Part shown: piece after piece, positions 36,354-45,766 of the stretch
How the letters are laid out: each line of letters begins with the position of its first letter
How positions within the stretch are numbered: position 1 is the stretch's first letter
Assembly: GCA_963733505.1 (NCBI GenBank)
Contig: CAVTDW010000028.1
Coordinates: 202,403-266,402 of the forward strand
DNA length: 64,000 nucleotides
From: JALYXV01 sp963733505
Lineage (GTDB): Bacteria; Actinomycetota; Acidimicrobiia; Acidimicrobiales; Palsa-688
Reading direction: 5' to 3'
Notes under the pieces: generated by a model
The model's input: the letters and a program-made list of their open reading frames with translations, nothing else
Told to the model about the DNA's origin: nothing
The model's database searches: none
Made by a program: the position numbers and the translations under genes

Positions 36354-38920
36354 TCAGTCGGCTGTGGCTGACAACTCGACGCTCACGCTGTCCTCGCTGC
36401 CGTCGGGCGCCGACTGAAGCACCAGGTCGGCCACCGTCCCCGCCTCCTTCAAGTCCCCGACCGCCTGTGCGATGCGGGCGAGGCGCTCAGCGCTGGCGGC
36501 CACCACCGCCCGGGAAACGGGCCACCGCATCGACTTGCTGGCCCCACTCTTGGCCGAGCGGATCTGCCCGAGTACCCACGCCACGTCGTCGAGGATCGCG
36601 GCATCACCGGCCACCCGCGCCGCCAGCCGCCCGCAGCCGAGGGCCACGCAGCCCGGTGCACCGAACCCTCCTGCCACCACGACCAGACCTCCTCGGTGAC
36701 GAATGGCAGGAACGGGGCGAACAGTCGGAGCAGCGCCGACAGGGCGATACGCAGCGTCGCCTGGGCCGACGCCGCCCGGTCCTCACCCAGCGTTGCGTAG
36801 GCCCGGCTCTTGACCAGCTCCACGTAGTCGTCGCAGAACGACCAGAAGAACGACTCCGTCCGCTCCAACGCCCGGGCGTAGTCGTACCCCTCGAACGCCG
36901 CCGTGGCGTCGTCGATCAGCGACGCCAAGCGCGCCAACAACGCCAGGTCCAGCGCCTCGGTCGGGAGCCCCTCGGTCCCCTCACCCGACAGGCCCAGCAC
37001 GAACTTGGACACGTTGAGCAGCTTGATCGCCAGGCGCCGACCGATCTTGAACTGGTTGACGTCGAGTGCGGTGTCGGTACCGGGCCGAGCAGAACACGCC
37101 CAGTACCGCACCGCGTCGGACCCGAACTGATCCAGCACGTCGATCGGCGTCACCACGTTGCCCCGTGACTTGGACATCTTCTTGCGGTCCGGGTCGAGGA
37201 TCCACCCGTTGAGCGAGGCATGGGCCCAGGGCAGGGCGTCGTGCTCGAAGTGCGCCCGAACCACGCTGTCGAACAGCCACGTCCGGATGATCTCCGGCCC
37301 CTGGGGTCGAAGATCCATGGGAAACGTGCGGGCGAAGAGGTCAGGATCGTCGACCCAGCCGGTGGCGATCTGGGGCGACAGTGACGACGTGGCCCAGGTA
37401 TCCATGATGTCGGGGTCGCCCACGAAACCACCAGGCTGCCCCCGTTGGCTCTCGGCGAATCCCGCAGGCCGGTCCGACGACGGGTCGATGGGCAGATCCA
37501 CCTCGGCGGGCAGGATCGGGTGGTCATGGTCGACCTCGCCGCCGGCATCGACCGGATACCACACGGGGAACGGGACCCCGAAGTAGCGCTGGCGCGAGAT
37601 CAGCCAGTCGCCGTTCAGGCCCTCGACCCAACTCTCGTAGCGCTGGTACATCCAACTCGGATGCCACCGGAGCGCCTTGCCCCGCTCGAGGAGCGCCGTG
37701 CGCAGCTTGGGGTCCCGGCCCCCGTTTCGGATGTACCACTGCCGTGACGCCACGATCTCGAGCGGCCGGTCACCTTTCTCGAAGAACTTGACCGGGTGGG
37801 TGACCGGCGTGGGTTCGCCCACCAGCAACTCGGCCGAGCGCAGCATCTCCACGATCCGGGTCTGGGCCTGGCGGATGGTCAAGCCCGCCAACAAGGCGTA
37901 GGCCGCCTGGCCCGCCGCAGACGTGATCCACTCCGGAACCTCGGCCTGCAGGCGGCCGTTGCGTTCGACGATCACCCGGGTGGGCAGTTGCAGCTCCCGC
38001 CACCACGTCACGTCGGTCGTGTCGCCGAACGTGCAGATCATGGCGATGCCCGTGCCCTTGTCAGGCTGGGCCAACTCGTGCGCCGTGACCGGCACCTCGA
38101 CGTCGAACAGAGGCGAACGCACGGTCGTGCCGAACAGCGGCTGGTACCGGGGATCGTCGGGATGGGCCACCAGCGCCACGCACGCCGCCAGCAGCTCGGG
38201 GCGGGTGGTGTCCACCAGCACCGAGGGGCCGTTCCCCGCAGTCGGCGCGAACCCGTAGCGGTGGTAGGCGCCACTGACGGGCCGGTCCTCCAGTTCCGCC
38301 TGTGCGACGGCCGTCTGGAAGGTGACATCCCACAGGCTGGGCGCGACTGCCTGGTACGCCTCACCCCGGGCCAGGTTGTGCAGGAAGGCCACCTGGCTCG
38401 TCCGCCGGGCCCGCTCACCGATGGTCGTGTAGGTGAGCGACCAGTCGACCGACAGCCCGACGCGCCGCCACAACTCCTCGAACGCCCGCTCGTCCTCGAG
38501 GGTCAACGAAGCACACAGCGCCACGAAGTTGGCCCGCGAACACGACACCTTGCGCTTCGGATCAGGCGATTCCGGGGGGGCAAACGACGGGTCGTAGGGG
38601 AGCGACGTGTCGCAGCGGATGCCGAAGTAGTTCTCGACCCGGCGCTCGGTCGGCAATCCGTTGTCGTCCCACCCCATGGGGTAGAACAGTTCGTCGCCCC
38701 GCATCCGGTGGTACCGGGCCAGCGAGTCGGTCTGCACGTACCCGAACACCGACCCCATGTGCAGCGAACCGCTTACCGTCGGCGGAGGGGTGTCGACGGA
38801 GTAGATCTCGCGGCGACTCTTCGACCGGTCGAAACGGTACGTCCCGGCCTGCGCCCACCGCTCGTCCCAGGCCTTCTCCAGGCCTTCAAGCGACGGTTTG
38901 TCGGGAACGCTGGGCGGCAT
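36354..38920 (-). CDS. valS: Valyl-tRNA synthetase (frame change near 36630-36650)
   Basis: Class I synthetase of about 855 residues, the short actinobacterial/archaeal-like type. HIGH-equivalent GSLHMGS, KKMSKSRGN, a CP1 editing domain with TTRPELLAACVA, and LNGDWLISRQRYFGVPFPVWY are present. The frame is continuous to AAWPSAAGG, then sense continues one frame over as LAARVAGDAAILDDVAWVLG to the stop at 36354, covering the anticodon-binding C-terminus. As valS is essential, the change is most simply a sequencing error in the GC run. ATG 38920 lies 20 nt from the divergent cysS start. Confidence 0.92.
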
Positions 38921-38928
38921 CGTCCCGC

Positions 38929-38935
38929 TACGGTA
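38929..38935 (+). promoter_or_regulatory. Symmetric -10 shared by divergent valS and cysS
   Basis: TACGGT (38929-38934, + strand) ends 7 nt before the cysS GTG at 38941. Read on the minus strand, TACCGT (38935-38930) ends 10 nt before the valS ATG at 38920. The two hexamers overlap in the heptamer TACGGTA, so one site could serve both directions. Confidence 0.5.
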
Positions 38936-38940
38936 CAGGG

Positions 38941-40302
38941 GTGCTGCGCCTTCACGACACTGCAACGGCAACGCTGCAGCAGCTGGACCTGCGCGATCCC
39001 GGTCGGGTGTCGATGTACGTGTGCGGTTCGACCGTCTACGCCGATCCCCATATCGGGCACGGCCGCTTCGCCCTGGTCTGGGACATCATCCGGCGCTACC
39101 TGCGCTGGTCGGGGCTCGACGTCAACTTCGTCAGCAACGTCACCGACATCGACGACAAGATCATCGACCGGGCCAACGCCGAGGGCCGCAGCGCCGCCGA
39201 CGTGGCTCGCCAGTACGAGGTCACCTGGTGGGAGTCGATGGACCGCCTCGGCGTGGAGCGTCCCACCAGCGAACCCCACGCCACCGAGTACGTCGACCGC
39301 ATGGTGGAGCTGATCGCCGAGTTGATCGAGCGGGGCAAGGCCTATCCGGGCGGCGACGGTGTGTACTTCGCCGTCGAAACCGTCTCCGACTACGGGCTCC
39401 TGGCCCACCAACCCATCGACTCGCTTCGCGTCGGCGCCCGCATCGAAGTCGACGAGGAGCGCGGGAAGCGCGCACCCATCGATTTCGCCCTCTGGAAGTT
39501 CGCCAAGCCCGGCGAGCCGTCGTGGTCGTCGCCGTGGGGTGACGGCCGCCCGGGCTGGCACACCGAATGCGTGGTCATGGCCCTCGACCTGCTGGGCGAC
39601 GACTTCGACCTGCACGGCGGCGGCCTCGACCTGGCGTTCCCGCACCACGAGAACGAGCGGGCCCAGGCGGTGGCTGCGGGCCGGCGGTTCTCCCGGCGTT
39701 GGGCCCATTCCGGCATGGTGGTCGCCGAAGGTGGGGAAAAAATGAGCAAGTCGCTGGGCAACGTCATCTCCTTACCTGACCTCCTCGAGCGCTACAACCC
39801 CCGGGCCTACCGGCTGCTCGTCCTGCAAGCCCACTACCGCTCGCCCCTCACGGTGACGCCCAAAACCCTCAGTTCGGCGGAACAGGGGATGGAACGCCTC
39901 GACGCACTGGCCCGGCGGTTTCCCGATGCCCGGACCGCGGTGGTGCCCGATGCCGCTGCCCTTGATCGGTTCCGGGTCCGGATGGACGAGGATCTGGGCA
40001 CGGTACAGGCGATCGCCGAGCTGTTCGACCTGGTCAAGCGGGCCAACACCCTGGCTGACCAGGGAGACGCGGGCGCCGCCCAGCCGCTGGCCGCGGCGGT
40101 GTACGAGATGTGCCGGGCCGTCGGCCTCGAGATCGGCGGATCGTCGGTTGCGCCGGGCGAGGATGCCTCGGCACAGGCCGCGGCTCGCGACGATGCTCGC
40201 AGCCGGGGCGACTACGCCGAGGCCGACGCCATCCGGGGCCAGCTGCAGGCCGACGGCTGGATCGTGGAGGACACGCCGGAGGGAACGGTCATCCGTCGCT
40301 GA
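38941..40302 (+). CDS. cysS: Cysteinyl-tRNA synthetase
   Basis: 453-residue class I synthetase. MYVCGSTVYADPHIGHGR holds the zinc Cys and HIGH motif; GWHTECVVMALDLLG and HGGGLDLAFPHHENE give the other zinc ligands; GEKMSKSLGN is the KMSKS loop. The paralogue MshC (mycothiol synthesis) is the main alternative, but length and the C-terminal DALR-like helical domain with the RGDYAEADAIR motif fit CysS. GTG start, probably leaderless. Confidence 0.93.
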   Translation: MLRLHDTATATLQQLDLRDPGRVSMYVCGSTVYADPHIGHGRFALVWDIIRRYLRWSGLDVNFVSNVTDIDDKIIDRANAEGRSAADVARQYEVTWWESMDRLGVERPTSEPHATEYVDRMVELIAELIERGKAYPGGDGVYFAVETVSDYGLLAHQPIDSLRVGARIEVDEERGKRAPIDFALWKFAKPGEPSWSSPWGDGRPGWHTECVVMALDLLGDDFDLHGGGLDLAFPHHENERAQAVAAGRRFSRRWAHSGMVVAEGGEKMSKSLGNVISLPDLLERYNPRAYRLLVLQAHYRSPLTVTPKTLSSAEQGMERLDALARRFPDARTAVVPDAAALDRFRVRMDEDLGTVQAIAELFDLVKRANTLADQGDAGAAQPLAAAVYEMCRAVGLEIGGSSVAPGEDASAQAAARDDARSRGDYAEADAIRGQLQADGWIVEDTPEGTVIRR

Positions 40303-40304
40303 AC

Positions 40305-40388
40305 TTTGGTAGGGGTTTGAGTCTCTTGGCGGGGTTGTCACCCCTCAGCGGTAACAACCCTGTACCAGAGCCACAATCCCCTACCAGA
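40305..40388. repeat. 84-nt near-palindromic hairpin element between convergent genes
   Basis: Outer stem TGGTAGGGG (40307-40315) / CCCCTACCA (40378-40386); a middle CTCT(T)GG / CCAGAG; inner stem GGGTTGTCACC (40332-40342) / GGTAACAACCC (40350-40360), 10 of 11 paired, with loop CCTCAGC. The ends align as imperfect 21-nt inverted repeats. It starts 3 nt after the cysS stop and could be a bidirectional terminator, a small RNA or a MITE-like insert. Confidence 0.7.
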
Positions 40389-40416
40389 CTCCGCGCTGTC
40401 GGGAACCAGAACGAGG

Positions 40417-41445
40417 TTAGGGCTTGCCCTTCTTCGTTCCGCCCGCGGGAATCGTCGGGAAGGTCACGGCGGGCACGCTCGTCGTGGTCACCGTGATGGT
40501 CGTGGCGCTGGCGGGCAGGTCGACCGAGGAGCCGACGAGGGCGCCGTTGGCCGATGTGTCAGACAACTGGGGCACGATGGCCCTGGAATCGTTCGTGCCC
40601 ACCGGGTCGGTGCTGCCCTTGGCCGGGCGGATGAGGAACATGCCGATCAGCCCGACGATCAGCAGGATGGCGCAGCAGGCGGCCAGCGGTCGAAACGCCG
40701 GCGTGCGCCGGGGGTCCTCGGCCAGGGTGGCGGTGCCGCTGGTGGGCGCGTTTCGCTCCTGATGCTCCAGCGTCTCGATCCTCAACCAGGCCGGAGGCTC
40801 GGGAACGGCGGCCAGCAGCACGGCCTTCAGGTCGGCCAACTCCTCGAACGCCCGCTCCTTGGTCTGGCAGGTGTGGCAGTCCGGCAGGTGCCGGCGCATC
40901 GCTCGCTCCTCGTCGGCGGGGAGGTGGCCGGCGATGAAATCAGCCAGCTTGAGCTCCTCCGAGCACAGCGGGCCCGACTCGTGGTCGAGCGCCACGTCCA
41001 GCCACTCGGCGGCCCGAGCGGCCACTTCGCCGGCATTGGGTGCGGTGAGACCGAGTACGGCGGCGAGGGCGGAGGTGTCGAGTTCGTTGACCTTGGCCAG
41101 CCAGAGGGCGCCCCGCTGCTCGGCGGGCAGCTGCCAGAGGGCGGTGGTGACCGCGGAATCGGACTCACGGTCGGGGCTCTCGGCTGCTCGGGTGAGGCCG
41201 ATTCGGAACGCCGCGGCGAGCAGCTCCAGGCGCGACGGCGCTGCGACGGAGTCGGTCGGGGTGGCGTCGATGAACGCCTTGGTCACCGCCTTGGTCGCCA
41301 GTTCGCCGTCGACGACGACGACAAACGCCAGCTGCCAGGCGTCGTGCAGGTCGCGCGCCATCGCCGCGTCGGCGCCCGCCAGCTGCTTCAGATCCCCTGT
41401 GTGCCCGCCGTTGTCAGCCGCGGACGACTCGGCTGTTCGACCCAT
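40417..41445 (-). CDS. Membrane protein joining a sigma-like region to a zf-HC2 anti-sigma domain
   Basis: 342 residues. The N-terminal half resembles degenerate ECF sigma regions: a region-2-like helix set, then ALWQLPAEQRGALWLAKVNEL followed by SALAAVLGLTAPNAGEVAARA, which follows the region-4 pattern. Then comes a zinc-finger anti-sigma motif, ADFIAGHLPADEERAMRRHL then PDCHTC (H-x3-C-x2-C type). One TM segment (PLAACCAILLIVGLIGMFLI) and a Ser/Thr-rich external tail complete it. It may sense envelope state. Both domain calls are from pattern only. Confidence 0.6.
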   Translation of the reverse strand: MGRTAESSAADNGGHTGDLKQLAGADAAMARDLHDAWQLAFVVVVDGELATKAVTKAFIDATPTDSVAAPSRLELLAAAFRIGLTRAAESPDRESDSAVTTALWQLPAEQRGALWLAKVNELDTSALAAVLGLTAPNAGEVAARAAEWLDVALDHESGPLCSEELKLADFIAGHLPADEERAMRRHLPDCHTCQTKERAFEELADLKAVLLAAVPEPPAWLRIETLEHQERNAPTSGTATLAEDPRRTPAFRPLAACCAILLIVGLIGMFLIRPAKGSTDPVGTNDSRAIVPQLSDTSANGALVGSSVDLPASATTITVTTTSVPAVTFPTIPAGGTKKGKP

Positions 41446-41474
41446 CAGGCAAGAGCGTAACCGGAAAACGCGAT

Positions 41475-42716
41475 TTGACCTCGGCAGCCCGGTCGCGTTG
41501 GCTGCTACAGGTGAGGCACCGCCTGTCCCGTGAGCCCTTGCCGCCGGGATTCGGAACCATATGGATGGCGGTCGCGATCGACCTGATCGGCTTCGGCGTG
41601 GTGTTCCCGATCCTGCCCGTCTACGCCCGCCGTTTCCATGTCTCGTCGGCCACCGCCACCGGGCTGGTATCGGCGTTCGCCGCGGCCACCTTTCTGTTTT
41701 CACCGATTTGGGGCCGGGTATCGGATCGGATCGGGCGCAAGCCGGTGCTGGTGCTCTCCCTTGTCGGCACGTGCGTCGGCAGCCTGCTGACCGGGCTGGC
41801 GGGGGGGATCGCGCTGCTCTACGTCGGCCGGGTGGTGGACGGCATCTCAGGCGCCAGCGTCTCGGTTGCCCAGGCGGCGGTGAGCGATGTCGCTACCCCC
41901 GAGCAGCGAGCCCGCCTCTTCGGGTTGCTCGGAGCGGCCTTCGGGATCGGTTTCGTGGCCGGCCCGGCGCTCGGCGCGCTGGCGGCGCTGGCGGGACCGC
42001 GGGTGCCGTTCTATGTCGCGGCCGCCTTGGCGGGCATCAACGCCGTGGTCGCCCTGCGCCGGTTGCCGGAAACCCATCACCCGGGCGAACACTCCGCGAC
42101 GGGCCCCGATACCCGGTCCCGCAACCCCCTCGCCGCCCTGGCCGGTGGCCGGGGCGTGGGCGCGCTCATCGCGGTGGCGTTCGGCGCCCTTCTGGCCTTC
42201 AGCTCCTTCGAGGCCACCTTCGCCTTGTTCGGGCAGCGCCGGCTGGGCTTTGGGATCGGATCGTCGGCGGCGGTATTCGCCGTGATCGGTCTGGTCATCG
42301 TGGGCGTGCAGGGAGGTTTGGTTCACAACGTCGTCACCCGGATCGGCGAGACCGCGACCCTGCGCGCCGGGCTGTTGGTCGACCTGGCCGGGTTGCTGGT
42401 GCTGGCGTTCGCCCGGACGTGGCTGGGATTGGTGCCGGCACTGCTGGCCTTGACGGTGGGCCAGGGCCTGGTGCAGACGACCATGTCGTCGACCCTGGCG
42501 GGCCGGGCCGATCCCGCCCGCCGGGGCGAGGTGCTCGGCGCCCAGCAGTCCGCCGGTGGCCTGGCCCGGGTGGTGGGTCCGGTGCTGGGCGGGGTGTTGT
42601 TCCAGCGGGTCGGACCGGGCGCGCCCTACATCGCCGGTGCCGCGGTCATGGCGGTGGTGCTGCTGCTCCTCCAGGCCGTAACGGGAGCCCACCAGCCGGC
42701 TGTCGTCGCCAACTAG
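41475..42716 (+). CDS. MFS transporter (TetA/drug-efflux type)
   Basis: 413 residues with twelve hydrophobic segments. Motif A between TM2 and TM3 reads GRVSDRIGRKPVLVLS, as in proton-coupled drug exporters, with a GxxxGPxxGG-like motif C in TM5 (GFVAGPALGALA). Start is uncertain: TTG 41475 gives the longest product, and GTG 41514 (the codon beginning VRHRLSRE) is a reasonable alternative. The spacer to the divergent sigma/anti-sigma-like gene is only 29 nt, so the two may share control. Confidence 0.85.
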   Translation: MTSAARSRWLLQVRHRLSREPLPPGFGTIWMAVAIDLIGFGVVFPILPVYARRFHVSSATATGLVSAFAAATFLFSPIWGRVSDRIGRKPVLVLSLVGTCVGSLLTGLAGGIALLYVGRVVDGISGASVSVAQAAVSDVATPEQRARLFGLLGAAFGIGFVAGPALGALAALAGPRVPFYVAAALAGINAVVALRRLPETHHPGEHSATGPDTRSRNPLAALAGGRGVGALIAVAFGALLAFSSFEATFALFGQRRLGFGIGSSAAVFAVIGLVIVGVQGGLVHNVVTRIGETATLRAGLLVDLAGLLVLAFARTWLGLVPALLALTVGQGLVQTTMSSTLAGRADPARRGEVLGAQQSAGGLARVVGPVLGGVLFQRVGPGAPYIAGAAVMAVVLLLLQAVTGAHQPAVVAN

Positions 42717-42750
42717 GGAGGAAATTTCCCCCCTTGCTTCTCCCTGACTT

Positions 42751-42772
42751 TATGTTACCCTCTAGTAACATA
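42751..42772 (+). promoter_or_regulatory. Palindromic operator upstream of acyl-CoA dehydrogenase
   Basis: TATGTTAC (42751-42758) and GTAACATA (42765-42772) are perfect 8-bp inverted arms around CCTCTA, 17 nt before the GTG start, in an otherwise GC-rich region. Arms and spacing suit a TetR-type fatty-acid regulator (inference). Confidence 0.6.
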
Positions 42773-42789
42773 CCGATCGGAGGCGTGCG

Positions 42790-44007
42790 GTGGGCGACTT
42801 TTCTCTTGAGCTCAACGAGGATCAGACCCAGGTCCAGAAGTGGGTCCACGACTTCGCAGACAACACGGTGCGGCCCGTGGCGGCGGAATGGGACGAGCGG
42901 GAAGAGACTCCCTGGCCGGTCATCGAGGAAGCGGCCAAGTGCGGGCTGTACTCGCTCGACTTCATCGCCAACGCGTGGGCCGACCCGACCGGCCTGACCC
43001 TGCCCATCACCATGGAGGAGATGGCGTGGGGTGACGCCGGCATCTGCCTGGCCATCTTCGGCACGACGCTCGGTGTCGTCGGAATCTACGCCAACGGGAC
43101 GCCGGAGCAGGTCATGGAATGGGTACCGCAGTGCTTCGGCACGCCGGACAAGATCCAGTTGGCCGCCTTCGCCGTGTCCGAGCCCGATGCCGGCAGCGAC
43201 GTGAGTTCGCTGCGGACCCGGGCGGTGTACGACCAGGCGACCGACGAGTGGGTGCTGAACGGCACCAAGACCTGGATCACCAACGGCGGGATCGCCGACA
43301 TCCACGTCGTGGTGGCGTCGGTCGACCCGTCGTTGGGATCGCGGGGCCAGGCCAGTTTCGTCATCCCGCCCAAGACGGCCGGCCTGGCCCAGGGGCAGAA
43401 GTTCAAGAAGATGGGCATCCGGGCGTCGCACACCGCCGAGGTCGTGCTCACCGACGTGCGGGTCCCGGGTCGGTGCCTGCTCGGCGGCAAGGAGAAGCTC
43501 GACGAGCGGCTGGCCCGGGTGCGCGAGGGGCGCAGCAGCGGCCGCAGCCAAGCGGCCATGGCCACCTTCGAGGCGTCCCGGCCGACGGTCGGGGCGCAGG
43601 CCCTGGGAATCGCCCGGGCGGCGTACGAGTTCTCGCTGGACTACGCCAAGGAGCGCAAGCAGTTTGGCCGGGCGATCATCGAGAACCAGGCCATCGCGTT
43701 CAAGCTGGCCGACATGAAGATGCGCATCGACGCCTCACGGCTGTTGGTATGGCGGGCGGCGTGGATGGGCCGGACGGGCAAGACCTTCGAGTCGGGCGAG
43801 GGCTCGATGTCCAAGCTGTTCGCCGGGGAGACCGCAGTGTGGGTCACCGAGCAGGCCATCCAGATCCTGGGCGGGTACGGCTACACCCGTGACTACCCGG
43901 TCGAGCGCTGGCACCGGGATTCGAAGATCTACACCATCTTCGAAGGCACCAGCGAGATCCAACGCCTGATCATCGCCCGCAACATCTCCGGCGTCCATAT
44001 CAAGTAG
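42790..44007 (+). CDS. Acyl-CoA dehydrogenase
   Basis: 405-residue FAD enzyme introducing the 2,3 double bond in acyl-CoA. AAFAVSEPDAGSDVSSLRTR (FAD/substrate signature 1), WITNGGIADIHVVV, YAKERKQFGRAI and the C-terminal QILGGYGYTRDYPVERWHRD with a catalytic Glu in IFEGTSEIQ all match. GTG 42790 has GGAGG at 42779-42783. It lies behind a clear palindromic operator. Confidence 0.94.
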   Translation: MGDFSLELNEDQTQVQKWVHDFADNTVRPVAAEWDEREETPWPVIEEAAKCGLYSLDFIANAWADPTGLTLPITMEEMAWGDAGICLAIFGTTLGVVGIYANGTPEQVMEWVPQCFGTPDKIQLAAFAVSEPDAGSDVSSLRTRAVYDQATDEWVLNGTKTWITNGGIADIHVVVASVDPSLGSRGQASFVIPPKTAGLAQGQKFKKMGIRASHTAEVVLTDVRVPGRCLLGGKEKLDERLARVREGRSSGRSQAAMATFEASRPTVGAQALGIARAAYEFSLDYAKERKQFGRAIIENQAIAFKLADMKMRIDASRLLVWRAAWMGRTGKTFESGEGSMSKLFAGETAVWVTEQAIQILGGYGYTRDYPVERWHRDSKIYTIFEGTSEIQRLIIARNISGVHIK

Positions 44008-44052
44008 CTGACCAGGGATTTTGTCGCTTCGGGTCCCAGACCCGATGCGGTA

Positions 44053-45405
44053 TCAGGTGATTGGCCAGCGGGGGCGGTGCGCCGGCGTGATGCGGCCGAC
44101 CACCCGGGCCGTGGCGGCACGGGCCTCCGCAAGGATCGCCTCCTCATCGACGCGAACCGCGATCCGGTCGCGCACCACGACCTGACCGTCGATCAACACG
44201 GTATGGACGTCACTGCCGTTGGCGGCGTATACCAAGTTGGACACCGGGTCAGCCATGGGGCTGGTGTGGGGACGATCCAGGTCGACGAGCACCACGTCCG
44301 CCCTTTTCCCCACCTCCAACGATCCCAACTCGTCGGCTCGACCGATCGCCCGAGCCCCACCGATCGTGGCCAGTTCGAGGACCTGCTCAGCGGTCAGCGT
44401 GCCCGCCCGGCGGTTGGTCACGTTCTGCACCAGGCATCCGGCCTTCATTTCCCGGATCATGTCGTGGCTGTTGTTGTTGGCGGCTCCGTCGGTGCCGAGG
44501 GAGACATTCACCCCGGCCGCCAGCAGTGCCGCAACCGGGGTGACTCCCGTCGCCATCTTCATCGTCGCGGTCGGACTGAAGACGACGGAGGTGCCGGTCG
44601 ACGCCAGGATCGAGATCTCCCGTGGCGACAACCAGCAGGCGTTGATGAGGGCGACGTTGGGCCCGAGCACGCCGTGAGCCGAAGCCCACTCGATCGAGCG
44701 CATCCCGAAGGTGGACTCGTAGTAGTCGGCGTCTTCGATTTCCGAGCCGAAGTGGTAGGTCATGCCGGTGCCGAGGGCCCGGGCGGCTTCGGCCCCGGCG
44801 CGGTAGAAGGCAGGGGCGTACTCGTCGCCCTTGACGCGGGGCACCATGAGGCCGAACCACACCTGGACCAATCCGCCCGCGGCACCCTGCCAGGCGCGGG
44901 CGTCGTCGACCACGGCCGGCAGCGACGACCGGCCGGCCGCAACCGGTTCGACCCACCGGGCCAGCACCGCCCGTATGCCCGCCTCGCAGATGGCGCCGGT
45001 GAGAGCCTCGAGGTCGTCGGTCGGGTCGACGTTCGGGCTGAGGAAACACGTCGTGCCCGCGCGGACCATCTCCAGCATGCTGAGGCGGTACGCGGCCAAC
45101 AGGTCGTCGAGGGTGCGCCGCCGGAGCCACGGGTCGATCCAGTCCCGCAGGAAGGGGACCCAGTGCAGGTCGTCGGTCGTGCCCCGCAGCAGTGACTGGT
45201 CGGCGTGGGCGTGGGTGTCGATGAGGCCCGGAATGGCCACCATGCCGCGGCCGTCGAGCCGGTGCGCCAGCGGGTAACGAGCCGCCAGGTCGGCCGCTTT
45301 GCCGACCGCCTCGATGCGGGTCCCGGTGACGACGATGCCCGCGTCGGCGATGACCCGGCGGTCCGAGTCGACCGTGATTGCGGTGACCGGCGCGATCAGG
45401 AGCAC
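44053..45405 (-). CDS. Amidohydrolase (TrzN/AtzB/SAH-deaminase-like)
   Basis: 450-residue metal-dependent hydrolase of the TIM-barrel amidohydrolase superfamily. IPGLIDTHAHADQSLLRG gives the HxH metal site, MTYHFGSEIED the third His region, and LGTDGAANNNSHDMIREMK the metal Asp; the C-terminal GKRADVVLVDLDRPH closes the composite domain. It probably deaminates or dechlorinates a heterocycle; the substrate is unknown. Convergent with the acyl-CoA dehydrogenase (45 nt gap). Confidence 0.88.
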   Translation of the reverse strand: MLLIAPVTAITVDSDRRVIADAGIVVTGTRIEAVGKAADLAARYPLAHRLDGRGMVAIPGLIDTHAHADQSLLRGTTDDLHWVPFLRDWIDPWLRRRTLDDLLAAYRLSMLEMVRAGTTCFLSPNVDPTDDLEALTGAICEAGIRAVLARWVEPVAAGRSSLPAVVDDARAWQGAAGGLVQVWFGLMVPRVKGDEYAPAFYRAGAEAARALGTGMTYHFGSEIEDADYYESTFGMRSIEWASAHGVLGPNVALINACWLSPREISILASTGTSVVFSPTATMKMATGVTPVAALLAAGVNVSLGTDGAANNNSHDMIREMKAGCLVQNVTNRRAGTLTAEQVLELATIGGARAIGRADELGSLEVGKRADVVLVDLDRPHTSPMADPVSNLVYAANGSDVHTVLIDGQVVVRDRIAVRVDEEAILAEARAATARVVGRITPAHRPRWPIT

Positions 45406-45766
45406 GACGGAAGTCTGTCAGCGGCCCCGTACCCGTGAGGCAACCAGGGATCGAGCCGGTTACTGCGACCGGTCGACGCCGACGTCTGGCGAGCGCGACC
45501 TTCGGGGCCATGCGACGTGAAGATCGGCCGGGATGGGCCAGCGTTCGGACCGAAGTCCGTCGCGAGGCGTTGGGATACGTGACCTATTGGGTGTCGCGTC
45601 CGGGCGGGGTTTGCACTGATCGCGGGCCGCGGCAACCCGTACAGAGGCTTGACGTTGATCGTTGAAGAGTCGTCAGACGGCGGCGACAAGGCGAAGAGTG
45701 CAGGAACCGCACCCTGGCTGCTCAGGTCCTTCGAGGCATCGCCCGCGGGGTCTATGGTTGGCGCCG
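45406..45766. other. Intergenic stretch without a supported gene
   Basis: About 360 nt. Short frames exist on both strands but none shows a recognisable domain, a ribosome site or convincing composition. The only signal is TATGGT at 45753-45758, the -10 of the next gene. Confidence 0.5.

Noticed and set aside
45406..45766. Small genes on either strand in this gap
   Set aside because: No ribosome site, domain or consistent codon use; frames are short and overlap each other.
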